Assembly (NCBI GenBank): GCA_001557505.1
Contig: LSAX01000002.1
Location: forward strand, 2,046,001-2,110,000
Direction: 5' to 3'
Length of the DNA: 64,000 bases
Origin: Reticulascus tulasneorum
Taxonomy: Eukaryota > Ascomycota > Sordariomycetes > Glomerellales > Reticulascaceae
A program made the position numbers and the translations under genes. Below are positions 44,647 through 55,456 of the stretch, piece by piece (position 1 is the first letter of the stretch; the number at the start of each line of letters is the position of its first letter). Under the pieces are notes generated by a model. That model did no database searches and was not told the origin of the DNA. It saw only the letters and a program-made list of their open reading frames with translations.

Positions 44647-47600
44647 ATGTCGCCGCTGATGCAAGATATCGTTGCGTTTCTTGCCGTTGCGAATACCCTA
44701 CTTTCCGTCCCGGCCGTCGTCGCCCAAAATGCAGACGGCGTGTCTCCTTATGGAACAGGCCACGCGCCAGACGTCATCTCCATTGATACAGCATGGAATA
44801 ATTACTATCCCTCTTTCGAGGGCTCCACTATCCCTGACCTGAACGACAGCCTGGACTACACGACCGATCCCACCCCGGATCTGGGGCGCCGCGCGGCCAA
44901 GAACTTTTACCTGAGAGTAATGCCCCTCGGTGCCTCCATCACGGAAGGCGCTATATCCTCGGACGGGAACGGCTACCGCAAGTGGCTCCGCTCCCAGCTT
45001 CGCTGGAAGGGCTGGAAGGTCAACATGGTCGGGTCGAAGCAGAACGGGAACATGGCAGACAAGGTTGGTAACCCATCCAACGTTTGCGCACGCCATATGG
45101 CGGCGCGTTTCATGCACCGACAACACGTAGCGATCCTAGGCACTGACAGAACATTAGGACAATGAAGGGCACGGAGGATGGGTCATTGCTGAGATTCACA
45201 CGGCCTTTAAGAACTACAAGTGGATGATGCCAAACCTGGTGCTTATCAATGCCGGAACGTGAGTGGACAACGCACCTCTTTTAGCCTTCCAGACCACGCA
45301 ACTTATTTAACATTTGGCCAGAAACGACTGTGGACAAAATATCGACATTGTCAACGCCGGACAGCGCCTCAAGGCTATGATTGACGACATCTTCAATTCC
45401 GTGCCCGGCGTGACCGTCATCGTTTCGACTCTAGTCCTGAGCCGCGACAACCCCATTTGTGCCGCCCGCGTCAGCCAGCAGTACCGAAACCTGGTGGTGG
45501 ACAGTTACAGGAACGCACGGATTGGCATTGCCGATATCCACAAAGCTATGTCAGCGAGCGACCTCTCGTCTGACGGTGTCCACCCCAACGACAAGGGATA
45601 CAAACTGTTCGCTGCCGTGTGGTGGGACGCCATCAGCAAGCTCGAAGACAAGATACAGGCTCCGGTAACAGTTAACGGCATTGACGATACGCGCATCAGC
45701 TCGGGAAAGACATGCTCCAAAGTGGCGGGCAATGCGCGGGGCCCAATCCAGTCGCAAGTCGGCAGCGGCCACGACGATGGCGTTTACGTACACAACCGCA
45801 TCGAGCGTGGGGTTATTGAGTCGGCGCGCATCCAAAAGGGAAACGACCCAAAGCCCATTACGGACGCAATCCCGTGGCATATGTTCTTCGCCAATGTCGT
45901 GGTTGCTGATCCCAACTTCGACCGGAAAGGTGCCCTCGATGACTGGATCCGCATCTACCACGACACCAACGGCAAAAATACGTACTACTATCGCCAAAAC
46001 CTTGGAGGTGGCAAGTTTGGGCCATCTACAACCTTTGATGTCGACATGAACTGCGACGCAGGGCCTCGTGAGTACACCCGGACAAATATTTCTGTCTAAC
46101 GGCCCGAGACTAATTTGTGCCTAGTTTACGCCTTTGCCGACTTCGTAAGTCTAGTCCTTCCACATTGCGTTGTTAAATGTCGTCATTGTCGTGGACCGGA
46201 CTGACTGGGAACTCACTCTGAACTTACAGAATAACGACGGTCTAGGTTAGTTCCACTTACTTCTAATATGGGACTCTTCCAATTATCGGCCATTGTGCCA
46301 GTACTAATGCGAAGCAGATGATTTCTTCTGTCTGAAGGCGGGTTCGGCGGTGGCAGTTTCTCTAAACCGCGGTGGCAATCCGCCGAAGTTTGAGAGCATC
46401 GGTCAGGTCAGTGGATCTCAAAAGATCTTTTGCGATTTTTGTTCTCTAGCCTAATACGAGTGCTCGCTAAAGGTTGTTCCTACTCATGACGGCTTCGTTG
46501 CAGCCGATGTTCGCATCGCAGGTGAGTAATTACCTGCTGCACCCCCTGGGTCATAGATGGATGAACCATGGCCAGTACTTAACTGGGATGATTAGATATT
46601 GATGGCGACGGGAGGGCAGACTACTGTCTCACCAAGATCAACGGCGATGTTATGTATGCATATATTCGGCTTTTACGATGGGCTGACGTTCTGCCAGTGT
46701 GCTGACGACAAGATCTAGATGCTCCCGAAATGGTGGCCAGGGCGACAGCTACTACTGGCAAGGCTTTAGTACCGCGGGTGGCCTCCGCGGCGTCGTCTTT
46801 GACATGAAGAAGGTGGACAAGAGCGGCATCACTTTTGGTCAGTTACTACATTGTTCTGCTCTGCTCTACTCCAAGAAAGTGGCGTGATTTTCACCGGCTC
46901 TTGGCTTATATGCTTCTTTCTAACTGTTACACCCATACTAACGTGGTTCTGGCACATTAGGAGACATTAATGGAGAGTAAGTTTGACCTTTGGCTATTGT
47001 GATAGAGCCTTCAGTTGCTGGGGCTTAGCCGCCATTGTGGACTCTCACTCACATGCCTCGCAGCTTCCGGAGCGACTATTTGTACATCGGCGACAATGGC
47101 AACGTAGAAACGTGGATCAACATGCGAGGCTGGGGCACAGGCATTGTATTACTCCGTCCTAGATACGAGCACCCGGGCTCTCATCCTCCCCCGGGTCTCA
47201 GCCACCGCGCACGAAGCTTACCCGTCTCTAGGTGCCCGAGTGGAAGTCCTCGGGCGTGACCCACGGGGGCCAGTCCGCCACCGGGATTCGCGGCAACATC
47301 AAGTTTGGGCGTATTTACGGCTCCGGCCGCTTAGACTACATCTATCTTAAGCAGGAGGCCAACTACTACGACGTGCGCGTCTGGGAGAATACCGGCGGCG
47401 GCGGCACCAAACGCAAGGCAGACGGCAATTTTTACTGCGACATGCGTGGTACCGGCGCCGATGACTACGTGTGGATCTACCAGGATGGACATGCGGCCGA
47501 GATCTTTGCCAACATCCACCAGCCGCCGCAGTGGGGCCACAGTACCACGATCACACTTAGCGTACCTGGGCCCCGTGTCGGTATACACTTGGCCGATTGG

Positions 47601-50600
47601 AATGGAGATGGAAAATGCGACGTGCTGGTGCAGAACAAGGCGACCGGCGCCTTGACACTGTACGAGAACCGGTACGATGCCGCTAAGAATACTCTGACCT
47701 TCTTTAACGCCGGTGTTGTTACTGGAGCAGCCCGGTGCACGGAGGGCTGGGGCGTTTCGATATTTGATCGCGGGATGAGGCTGGCCGACATCGAGTGAGT
47801 GCACCGAGCCACGTGACACCGATTATGTCTAACAGAGCTCTTAGCGGTGATGGGCGAGCCGACGTCCTGTGTCTACAGAAGAATGGGCGTGTCACGGCCT
47901 GGCTCAATCCCAAGACTGGCTTGACGAATGTTGGTCAGGTCAAATTCTCAGAGGGATGGGATCGGTCTAATATGCGATTCGCCGACGTCGAGGGCTCGGG
48001 CCGAGCCGATCTCATCCATCTTAACAAGTACACCGGAGCGGCAATAGTCTTCAAAAACAACGGGCACACGCCCGGCGGTGGAGGGAGCTCGTTCTCTTGG
48101 ACCAACCGCGGAGTCCTATACTCTCCCATTGACCGAGGCGAGACCATGGTGAGTCGCAGCCGCGCCGGTTTCAAGTAGCCCCATATATCCAACGTTATCA
48201 GCCTATCTAATGATCTTATTCTCGTGTTTGCTGACTCAGTCATGTTATGAATAGCATTTTACCAATCAAGGAGGCCTAGGTCGAGCCGATCTCTTGCACG
48301 TCCTTCCCGTAACCAACAGGGTGAGTAGGAGATTCCTCCCCGCCTTCGACGATCTTCGAAGATGTACTGACTTAATATCAGGCTTGGACGTATTTTAACG
48401 AGTGCGGTGGTGGAAGTGGCGGCGATGACGGCTCGATCCGTAAGTACGCAGTTAATGTGGATAACTCAGTGCGCCTTTGCTGACTAGCTCTTCCTCTTCT
48501 TGCACAGAGAACCCCGGGCTGCCAAGCTACTCTTCCGAACCTGGAGCGCCAGGTAACGGCGATGGTAACGGTGATGGTAACGGCGAGGTCGGTGAGCCAG
48601 GATCTTCCTGCAACGATATCAAGGGTAAGAGAGGCTTAGCCATAAGTCCGATCGCTGCAATGTAGATCCGGACTGACACTACATTAATAGGTCCACCACT
48701 CAATAAAGGTATATGGAACTCTGTCAAAGCAACGGAATCGTTCCAAGGTAGGTGCCCCTGCCTCCTCTGCCCGGTGCCAATATCTAACAAAGCCTCGCAG
48801 AATGGTTCAGAGCTTGGCGGCCCAGTTCTGAGCTCGGCCCGGGTTGGCTAGGCGATTTTGCGAGGCCCTTGGGACTCGAGCAGTCAATCACCAGCTGCAG
48901 TATCTCGAATGCATGTGACAGACCCAATTGCAACGATCTGGAGGATCAGGCTCTACCAGAGACAGCCTGGAGGTACATGACATTAGTGTCGGCCGTCAAT
49001 CTAAACAATGTAAGCGATGCGCGTTCATATCCCACCAATGTACCAAGTCGGCTGGGAGCGGCAGGGCTAACTGAATACAGTATTTTAGTAAGCTATATGA
49101 CGCAGCAGACCAAGCCTATCAGCAGTTCGCCGGTCTAGAGGCTGCGATGGCCACCTTGTTCTACCCGGCGCCACCGGACACCGTCAAGGGCAGGTCGATC
49201 GTCCTGAGCGCCCTCGCCGCGGCCTTGAGCGTTGTCTTCGAGCTTGGTGGAGAGTTTGTTCAAGGCTCGTCTGCCGTTGGGGCGCTAATCAATGGTGTCA
49301 TCCAGATTGAGATCCTCAAGATGCAAAACAACGATGAGATCCTCCTGGGCCACACGGCCCAACTCGAGACGTAAGTTACCGCTCGTGACTGATTTGTAAG
49401 ATTGAACGCTGATATGGTACCGTATATCACAGTATAGCATATGCGTGGATCAACAGCACACGAGATATCCTTGATGACATCAACACGAACCTCATACAGC
49501 AGTCTGGACGGTTCTATGATGGGTCCAAGCAGATCGCCTCTGTAGATCAGCTGTTCGCCGGCGGGACGTTCGTCGACTGGCGCACGCTGCCTGTCCTGGG
49601 AAGCAATGACCAGATAACTATGGTTGCAGATAGGTTCTTCCAATTCCTCAGTATTGGCTTAATCAACTGGGCATGGAAAGCACAGTATACGTACATTGCA
49701 TGCTATCCCATGCCTCGGGAAATTTGTGGGTAGTCCTAATTCATCCTCACTCAGGTGGCGTCACTGAATAGGGGTCTCTTGCTAACTATTGGCAGTCGAT
49801 CGTGTTGAGGTCCCCGCTGGCAATAACGACCCGCGGCTCAAGTATTACACCAGCGAAGGCCTTGGCTGTTATTTTCAATCGTATCTGTGATCTATCCCCT
49901 CTCGCCGAACGTTTGTCACTAATTCTTGTCTAGGGCCGCCCCCCACGGGTTTTCCGGCACAAGAGTGCAGAACCCTCCTGGTTGGGAAGTAAGTCTGTTC
50001 GCTAGCAACGGCGGCGCCGCTTGCATGTGATTCTCATCGTATTACAAGACATTGACTAACCACAACCAGTCGTTCGGCAGCGGGACTGGCGGAGATCTTT
50101 TTAGGTTTTCAACCAGGCAAGTGATCCAATCCAGCGTCAGCGCCTTCGTGGCTCATGGCTTCGACGCGGACGTTGCGCGTTCAGATGAGTTTTTATCCAA
50201 ATACGCCCCGGGCTTGCGTGAGCCAGAATCCTACGAAGTCCCGGGCCTCTGGAACATCCCAGTATGCTTGCCTCAACCCATGTTCGATGATCCGGATCAT
50301 TGGGAAACGGATGGGCCTGGACAACCAGCAAGAGTCGGAATCGATGTATTCTTCTCGAGCCTCAACAGACCGGACACCATTGGCAATCAACAGACGTAGG
50401 TTTCTGCTCTCTGCATGATGTACACACAGGCTGACGTCGGCTCTCTGCTCCCACAGATGGTGCTTCTGCCGTGACACACCCGACAAGAATGGCAGGAAAT
50501 TTTCGGATGTTTTTCCTGCTCTTCTGGATAGAAATATACGCAACTGTGTTTTCCTCGAAGGTGAACCATGCCCCTTTCCTCCCTCAGAGGGACCGTGCAT

Positions 50601-50607
50601 CCCTTGA
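44647..50607 (+). CDS. Secreted SGNH hydrolase with FG-GAP/VCBS repeats and a C-terminal domain
   Basis: 24 exons, 1,435 residues, all joins in frame: 44647-45063, 45158-45258, 45322-46067, 46125-46144, 46230-46245, 46318-46406, 46473-46521, 46596-46653, 46719-46837, 46961-46976, 47064-47145, 47232-47794, 47845-48148, 48255-48320, 48382-48439, 48508-48624, 48691-48747, 48801-49009, 49081-49370, 49433-49725, 49796-49880, 49934-49988, 50049-50395, 50457-50607. A signal peptide is followed by an SGNH/GDSL esterase domain: block I PLGASITEG (Ser about 97), INAGTND (block III) and SDGVHPND (catalytic Asp/His, block V). Then come FG-GAP-like blades with calcium-loop motifs (NNDGLDDF, DIDGDGRADY, DWNGDGKCDV, DGDGRADV), suggesting a beta-propeller. 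A Gly/Asn linker leads to a Cys-containing C-terminal domain of about 480 residues without a known fold, including an Ala/Val/Leu-rich segment (LSALAAALSVVFELGG). Probably an extracellular esterase on a polysaccharide or glycan; the substrate is unknown. Confidence 0.88.
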
Positions 50608-51312
50608 TGGGGATGCTCAAACCTGATAAAATATTCTACTTCAACGCATAGGTGACACCCCCGGTGTCTGAATTTTGATGTTACGGGACTTCGTTCGGGA
50701 TTGAACCCGACGCAGTGGATCGAACATGGTGATCTTGCTTGGTGTAAAGATGGGCGGCCACAGAACTCGCAGGTCTTTAGCTAGGGCCTTTAATGTCATG
50801 GTGTCACGTCCCAATCATCCTGTTCAACTGTGACTCAGACTTTCATCTTTAGTTCCCCAACTGCTTTCATCTTCTCTAGCTATATCGATCTAATCGATTG
50901 AACGAAAGACCCCTAAACGAAGAGCTTAGATCTGTTCTCGGGGTGGGATGTATATGAGCTAACAGCTCTTTCGCCCATCTTGGGCTCAGCTTTGGCGAAT
51001 ATACGGGAGGCATGGGCATAATACTCCGCTGCTTCCAAATGTGGTCTGGTGGCGAGCCTTTGTTGTGTCTGCGCATTTAAACTAAATAACGAAACCAGTG
51101 AGCATCTAGCAAGATCTCTATGCCTGGGGGTGGAATTGACCGCGGGAGTTCCGGTGCTTATTATCATTCTTGGCTATTATTCTTCATTGCTATATTAGAG
51201 ATGTATTGGTTTGGCGGAGATGAATATGTTAATTCTTTTCTCTATCTCCCTCATTATTCAAACAAGACTGCATGATCGACTGTCCTGACCAGTATACGAA
51301 GAGTATACGAGG
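50608..51312. other. Intergenic between convergent SGNH gene and decayed gene
   Basis: 705 bp of 3' flanking sequence. Nothing recognised. Confidence 0.5.
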
Positions 51313-52637
51313 TCAGTGCGATCTCCGACGCTCCTCAGATGACAGTGGAGGTGTCAGCGCGTAGGATAGTCTATCGATGATTTCGTAGCCAGAGTCATCT
51401 TCAGCACCATATGCCAGAGAAGCCTTTCTGCTTGTACGTTTGTGTCGGGTAGGTTCAGTTGCCTGAGGCAGCTCTTCAATCTCGCTATCATCGCCGGGAT
51501 AAGACTTGCTCCCGTGTGCGGACAAGAGCTCTTCTGGAATGTTATCAAGACCAGCTAGAGGATCTCCTTCGGCGATGGGTTCAACGCCACTGCGACGCTG
51601 CTTCCAGTATCCTTCCTTTCAGCTGGTCCCTTAGGGTATACGACTGGTCCCTTGCATGGTCTTGTATGTTTCTGATACCTTTGTAACTGTCCTTATGTCC
51701 TTAGTGAGTATCCTTTACCTTTGCAGATGCGTATTGATACTGGTGGTATTCAAGCGTCCCGTCCTCCTCCGATGGAGTAGCGTAATGTGCATAGAAGTTG
51801 AAGCTAGTGCCGTCTGTGATGAAGGTTCTAATCTCTATATGGCCGGGGGGGGGGGGGGGGTGGTCGGGTCTTGCGACAATTGATAGGGCCTGGTTTCTGC
51901 CGAGACAAGGGCCGCTCCGTCATAGCCACTCTGCAGCGTTGCCTCTGCTATATTCACGTCGGGGCATTTCCACTCTCTAGCTATATGTAATAATGTCCCT
52001 GAATGACGGTCATCTTTATAAAGAACTGCCCATCGACATGCTCGTCGACCGGGAACGGGAGGTAACTTTGCATCTCAAAACCTTCGATAAAGTCAGGCTG
52101 CGGTGCTGACAAGCCATTGTTGAAACCAACGTCCTTCGGGAAGGATCTTGTGCAGCCGCTTTTTGGATACTTCTTCAGCAGCTGCCCGCTAAACTCGACC
52201 ACCATGGTCGCCTCATTACCGGCTCTCTCAACCGTATCGCCGTAGTCCTCGTATGCGGACTCGGTGGGAGAAGCCGTTTCACGCGATCTGGCATGTTGTT
52301 CTACGATAACCTTGAGGTTCGTGGGCGGCTTAGAGCTGTGGGGGTCGAGCATGCCATTCTTTCGGGCTCGGACGTCAAAACCAAACGACGTAGTCGAGAT
52401 GGACTTTGATGCAAACGAGTCGGCCGTGGAGTCGTGAGTAGATGCAGACGTCGACCTCTTATTGGTGCCCTTTCTCCCCATCTTGTTGAAGCGGGTCAAG
52501 TTCTTCTGTGTCAACCGCGCCCGCTTTGACTCGTGTTCGTCGTCGCTATCGATCTGCCATTTCCGCAACCGCGTGGTTGCAGGGACTTGTTCTTGCCTCT
52601 CTACCTTGGGCTCAGGGAGGGAGGTGTATCGACGCAT
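51313..52637 (-). pseudogene. Decayed accessory gene, DUF7924-like family
   Basis: Reading right to left, the N-terminal half is an open frame from 52637 to 51981 with family hallmarks (PTESAYEDYGDTVERAGNEA and PKDVGFNNGLSAPQPDF). A one-base shift near 52020-52035 is needed to continue into LYKDDRHSGTLLHIAREWK and ATLQSGYDGAALVSA. A second shift near 51900 leads to RNQALSIVARPD. A 16-base G run (51845-51860) follows, then FITDGTSFNFYAHYATPSEE and GTLEYHQYQ, a TAA stop at 51701-51703, QDHARDQSYTLRDQL, and a last shift into an intact-looking C-terminus ending at 51313. A possible upstream exon lies at about 52725-52840 behind a 53-bp intron, offset by a seven-base homopolymer. From memory this is the fungal DUF7924 family; function unknown. 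Several breaks sit at or near homopolymers, so sequencing error is not excluded. Confidence 0.75.
51845..51860. repeat. Poly-G tract (16 G)
   Basis: Uninterrupted run of 16 G on the + strand inside the decayed gene. It is a likely site of polymerase slippage or of assembly error. Confidence 0.9.
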
Positions 52638-53029
52638 GGGGGGGCTTAGGTTTTGGCTGTGGTCGGGTGATCTGAACGATTTCCTCCGTTAGTTGTCAGC
52701 TTGCGTGAGGGAACGTTCCCATACCTTGCCCAACTGTTCTGTTTCCTCAGCTCCAGGCCGTTGTGTGCCCGTTCGCACCAATCGAGCGCTCTTCACCGGC
52801 AACAGATCGCCCTTGGGTGTCGCAGCGGTATCATGGGAAGAAGTTATGATTAGTCAGCGGTAGACTTTGTTGTAGAGCGCACCCCCTAACTAGGTAGCTT
52901 TGGTTCTAATAACTGTCTCCCTTATAACTTTTCTATCGCCGTTTACCTTTTGACCTGGCAAATGTCACCAATGCCCCAATTGGCCCTCATTAATATTTCG
53001 CGTTATCCGGGCTACGAATATCACAAATG
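52638..53029. other. Upstream flank of the decayed gene
   Basis: About 390 bp. May contain a 5' exon of the decayed gene (52725-52840) separated by an intron at 52672-52724. The remainder is AT-rich promoter-like sequence. Confidence 0.4.
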
Positions 53030-53259
53030 AAGAAGCATAATATTGCCCTTGTTCCTCGACCATTTTATTTCCGAAGCCTAGTTTTTACGCGCTCTAGAAG
53101 CAAGCACTGCGAAAATGGACTTACGGGAGTGTACTCAATAATGAAGCTCTTGGAGATAATTGTCGAGTTCAATGTCTGAGCGGATTGGCGGGGGACGAGT
53201 CCCTCCGCCCGTACTAGGACGGGCAGCGTGAGCGCGGCAGTCAGGCCCAGCAGAAGCAT
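53030..53259 (-). pseudogene. 5' fragment of a subtilase-like protease gene
   Basis: Minus strand from 53259: a signal peptide-like start (MLLLGLTAALTLPVLVRA) followed by SKSFIIEYTP, the opening of an inhibitor I9-type subtilase propeptide. A GTAAGT donor and TTCGCAG acceptor flank a very short gap, after which one frame reads LASRARKN, a TAG stop, then ASEIKW. Nothing further of the protease domain is found to the left. A truncated relic; the assignment rests on a short stretch. Confidence 0.4.
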
Positions 53260-55456
53260 TGTGACTAGTTCTCGTTGGATTAGCTGCTTCTACGTAGGGT
53301 TACAAGAGGAATTTGGCAAGTGTCTGGCAGCCTTGATATACAATCTGGTTTTCTATGGGTCAACACGAATTATTCTAAGTGAGGTTTATCAACACCGATG
53401 TAGCATTTGGGGCAATCCTCGACTTCCATATTAGGCTACCGATCGAGGTGCCTATCTCAGGCCGTAGATGGTTAATATGAGTGTCTTTGAAACTTGCACC
53501 AGGCAGGGGCTCATAGTCTACCTTCACAAGGCAAGTCTGTTTGAACTCCAGTTTAAGTTTTGAATGAAAGATTGCCAAGCTATAAATCACCCGCGGCAAC
53601 TTAGATCCTGTTGATAATAAGATAAGATACTCCTGCTGTATAGTGGTTCGGCATGCACCAGAATAGTCGGGCTAACCTTGTTTATAGCCCCCGCTTTAAG
53701 ATTGCTAGACATCGCTTAATATTTCACAGCAGGTGTCCCAAGAGCAAAGCCACATATCTCGTGTACGTTCATTGTAATGACTAGGCCTTTCCAGTACAGG
53801 ATTTGCGACGGGACTTTGTCCTCGCTCGTCCTAACTGTTTCAATCAGTACTTAACTCAAGTTAAGCAGCCCAGGTGTCTATAAAGATGTCAAGTTAATCT
53901 CCTCAGGCTGAGGTGCCTCAGAAGTGAGGTTTGGCCAACATTTCAATCTGTAATGGAACTTGTCGGTATTCTAGGCAGGGGAGGTAGATGCGGTCAAATA
54001 AGGATGCACACAAGCAAGTGCCTTTGTCCAGTTCGCTAACTTGCGGTGCTTGCCTATCAACTGATAAGTTTAGAAGCTTCCATGTAAGAAACGGCACACT
54101 TCCGTATGTGTCTATAAAGCCGTATACGAGCTGTCTGCATCGAAGTAAGAGCCGGCACAAAGAGGAAGGTGGGACGCTAAGCGGGCCATGGCTGCCGTTG
54201 TGTTGTCGGCGGGGAAGCGGGGCAGCGGGGCCGCGGGACAGGGACACCCCGGACTTGGGTACAAACTCAAAGGCAATCTTCAGATGTAAGCTCCCCTGTC
54301 TGGGCGTCTGCCTTAGTATGTACACTGATGATCTTCTAAATATCATCGTTGAGAAACCTAGGTATCTTTGCGTCTACAACAAGCTAAGGATGAGAATAAG
54401 GGGCCTGAACAGCAAACATTGACTATGTTATAAGCTACTCCATAAAACTTGGCTGCGTCTGGCAGGCGATGAGCCCGAGGGCCAGGGAGTCAAGAGGTTC
54501 AGAAGCAAGTAGCAGAGTAGAGACCACTAGATCCGAACTCTTATAGACAGACTATTTGGGTAGGTGATCTGAAGACCAATGGCTTGCATTTTGCTGTTTT
54601 CATTCATCTCTTGCAAGAAGGCAGCTAGAGGTCCCCCCATTTCGAAACTAGACAATCATTGGACTGACGATTTGAGAATGCTATCTAGGCAAATGTTGCG
54701 ATATGGGGCGCATTAGCCAAGAATGGCCGAGAAGAGTACTAGTTACAAAACCATGAGCGAAGCTGGTACTGTTTGGTATTAGACATATTCTATTATGCTA
54801 GGACTAAGACTAAGTTCTTGGCAGCCAGAGCTCATGAGCGAAGGAGCGTGGAGGTTCAACAATATCAGCCGCGACCGCCAACATAATTGTCCGTATGGCT
54901 TTGTAAGGAATGACTGAGCGAAAAGTTCAGACCTTGGCATTGAGAAGAGAGACAAGCACCAGTCCGTAGACCGCCCGGAGCTTACCAATCAGGCATGTAT
55001 TTCAATGCAGGTTAATGATGGTTTCTACTCAGTTGTCCCCGCTAAGTCGATCAGCCTTATGAGGCAACTGGCATCTCCTTGCAATTGTTTCTCGCTGGAG
55101 CTTACTTATCCGCGCTGCTTTGGTCTACCTTGTCCGAGCGAAACCCGCTCGTTTGGCTTCCCGCCGGGAGTGGAGCATGTTCAGATCCGCATCTCCACCA
55201 CCACGACGCATCTACTATCAAGGTACCCACTGCAGTCAGTATCGCTCTAATTAGGAAGGTCCTACCTACCATGTTCATCCCAACCGCCGGGTTACATTCT
55301 ACAGCTCCTTATTTAATCTTTAATTGTGCGGTTATTGTTTAATCGACTTGGCTGCATAGGAATATAAAAGGGATTTCTCGGTTGACGACATGGATCACTA
55401 CCAACACCATCAAAACCATCGCACTCACTTGTTCCTTGAGTTCGCGAACATACATT
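53260..55456. other. Gene-free interval between subtilase relics
   Basis: 2.2 kb with scattered short open frames on both strands but no motif I recognise. It could contain heavily decayed mobile-element or gene remains. A TATA box for the relic to the right lies at 55363. Confidence 0.45.
55363..55369 (+). promoter_or_regulatory. TATA box upstream of the subtilase relic
   Basis: TATAAAA 94 bp upstream of the ATG at 55457; the core promoter seems to have survived although the coding sequence is interrupted. Confidence 0.45.

Noticed and set aside
50690..50735. tRNA-like GTTCGGGATTGAAC stretch
   Set aside because: Resembles a T-arm only superficially; no matching acceptor, D and anticodon arms can be drawn around it.
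53918..54422. Overlapping open frames of about 140 codons on both strands
   Set aside because: Mutually antisense, no motif, no signal or membrane segment; composition like neighbouring non-coding DNA.
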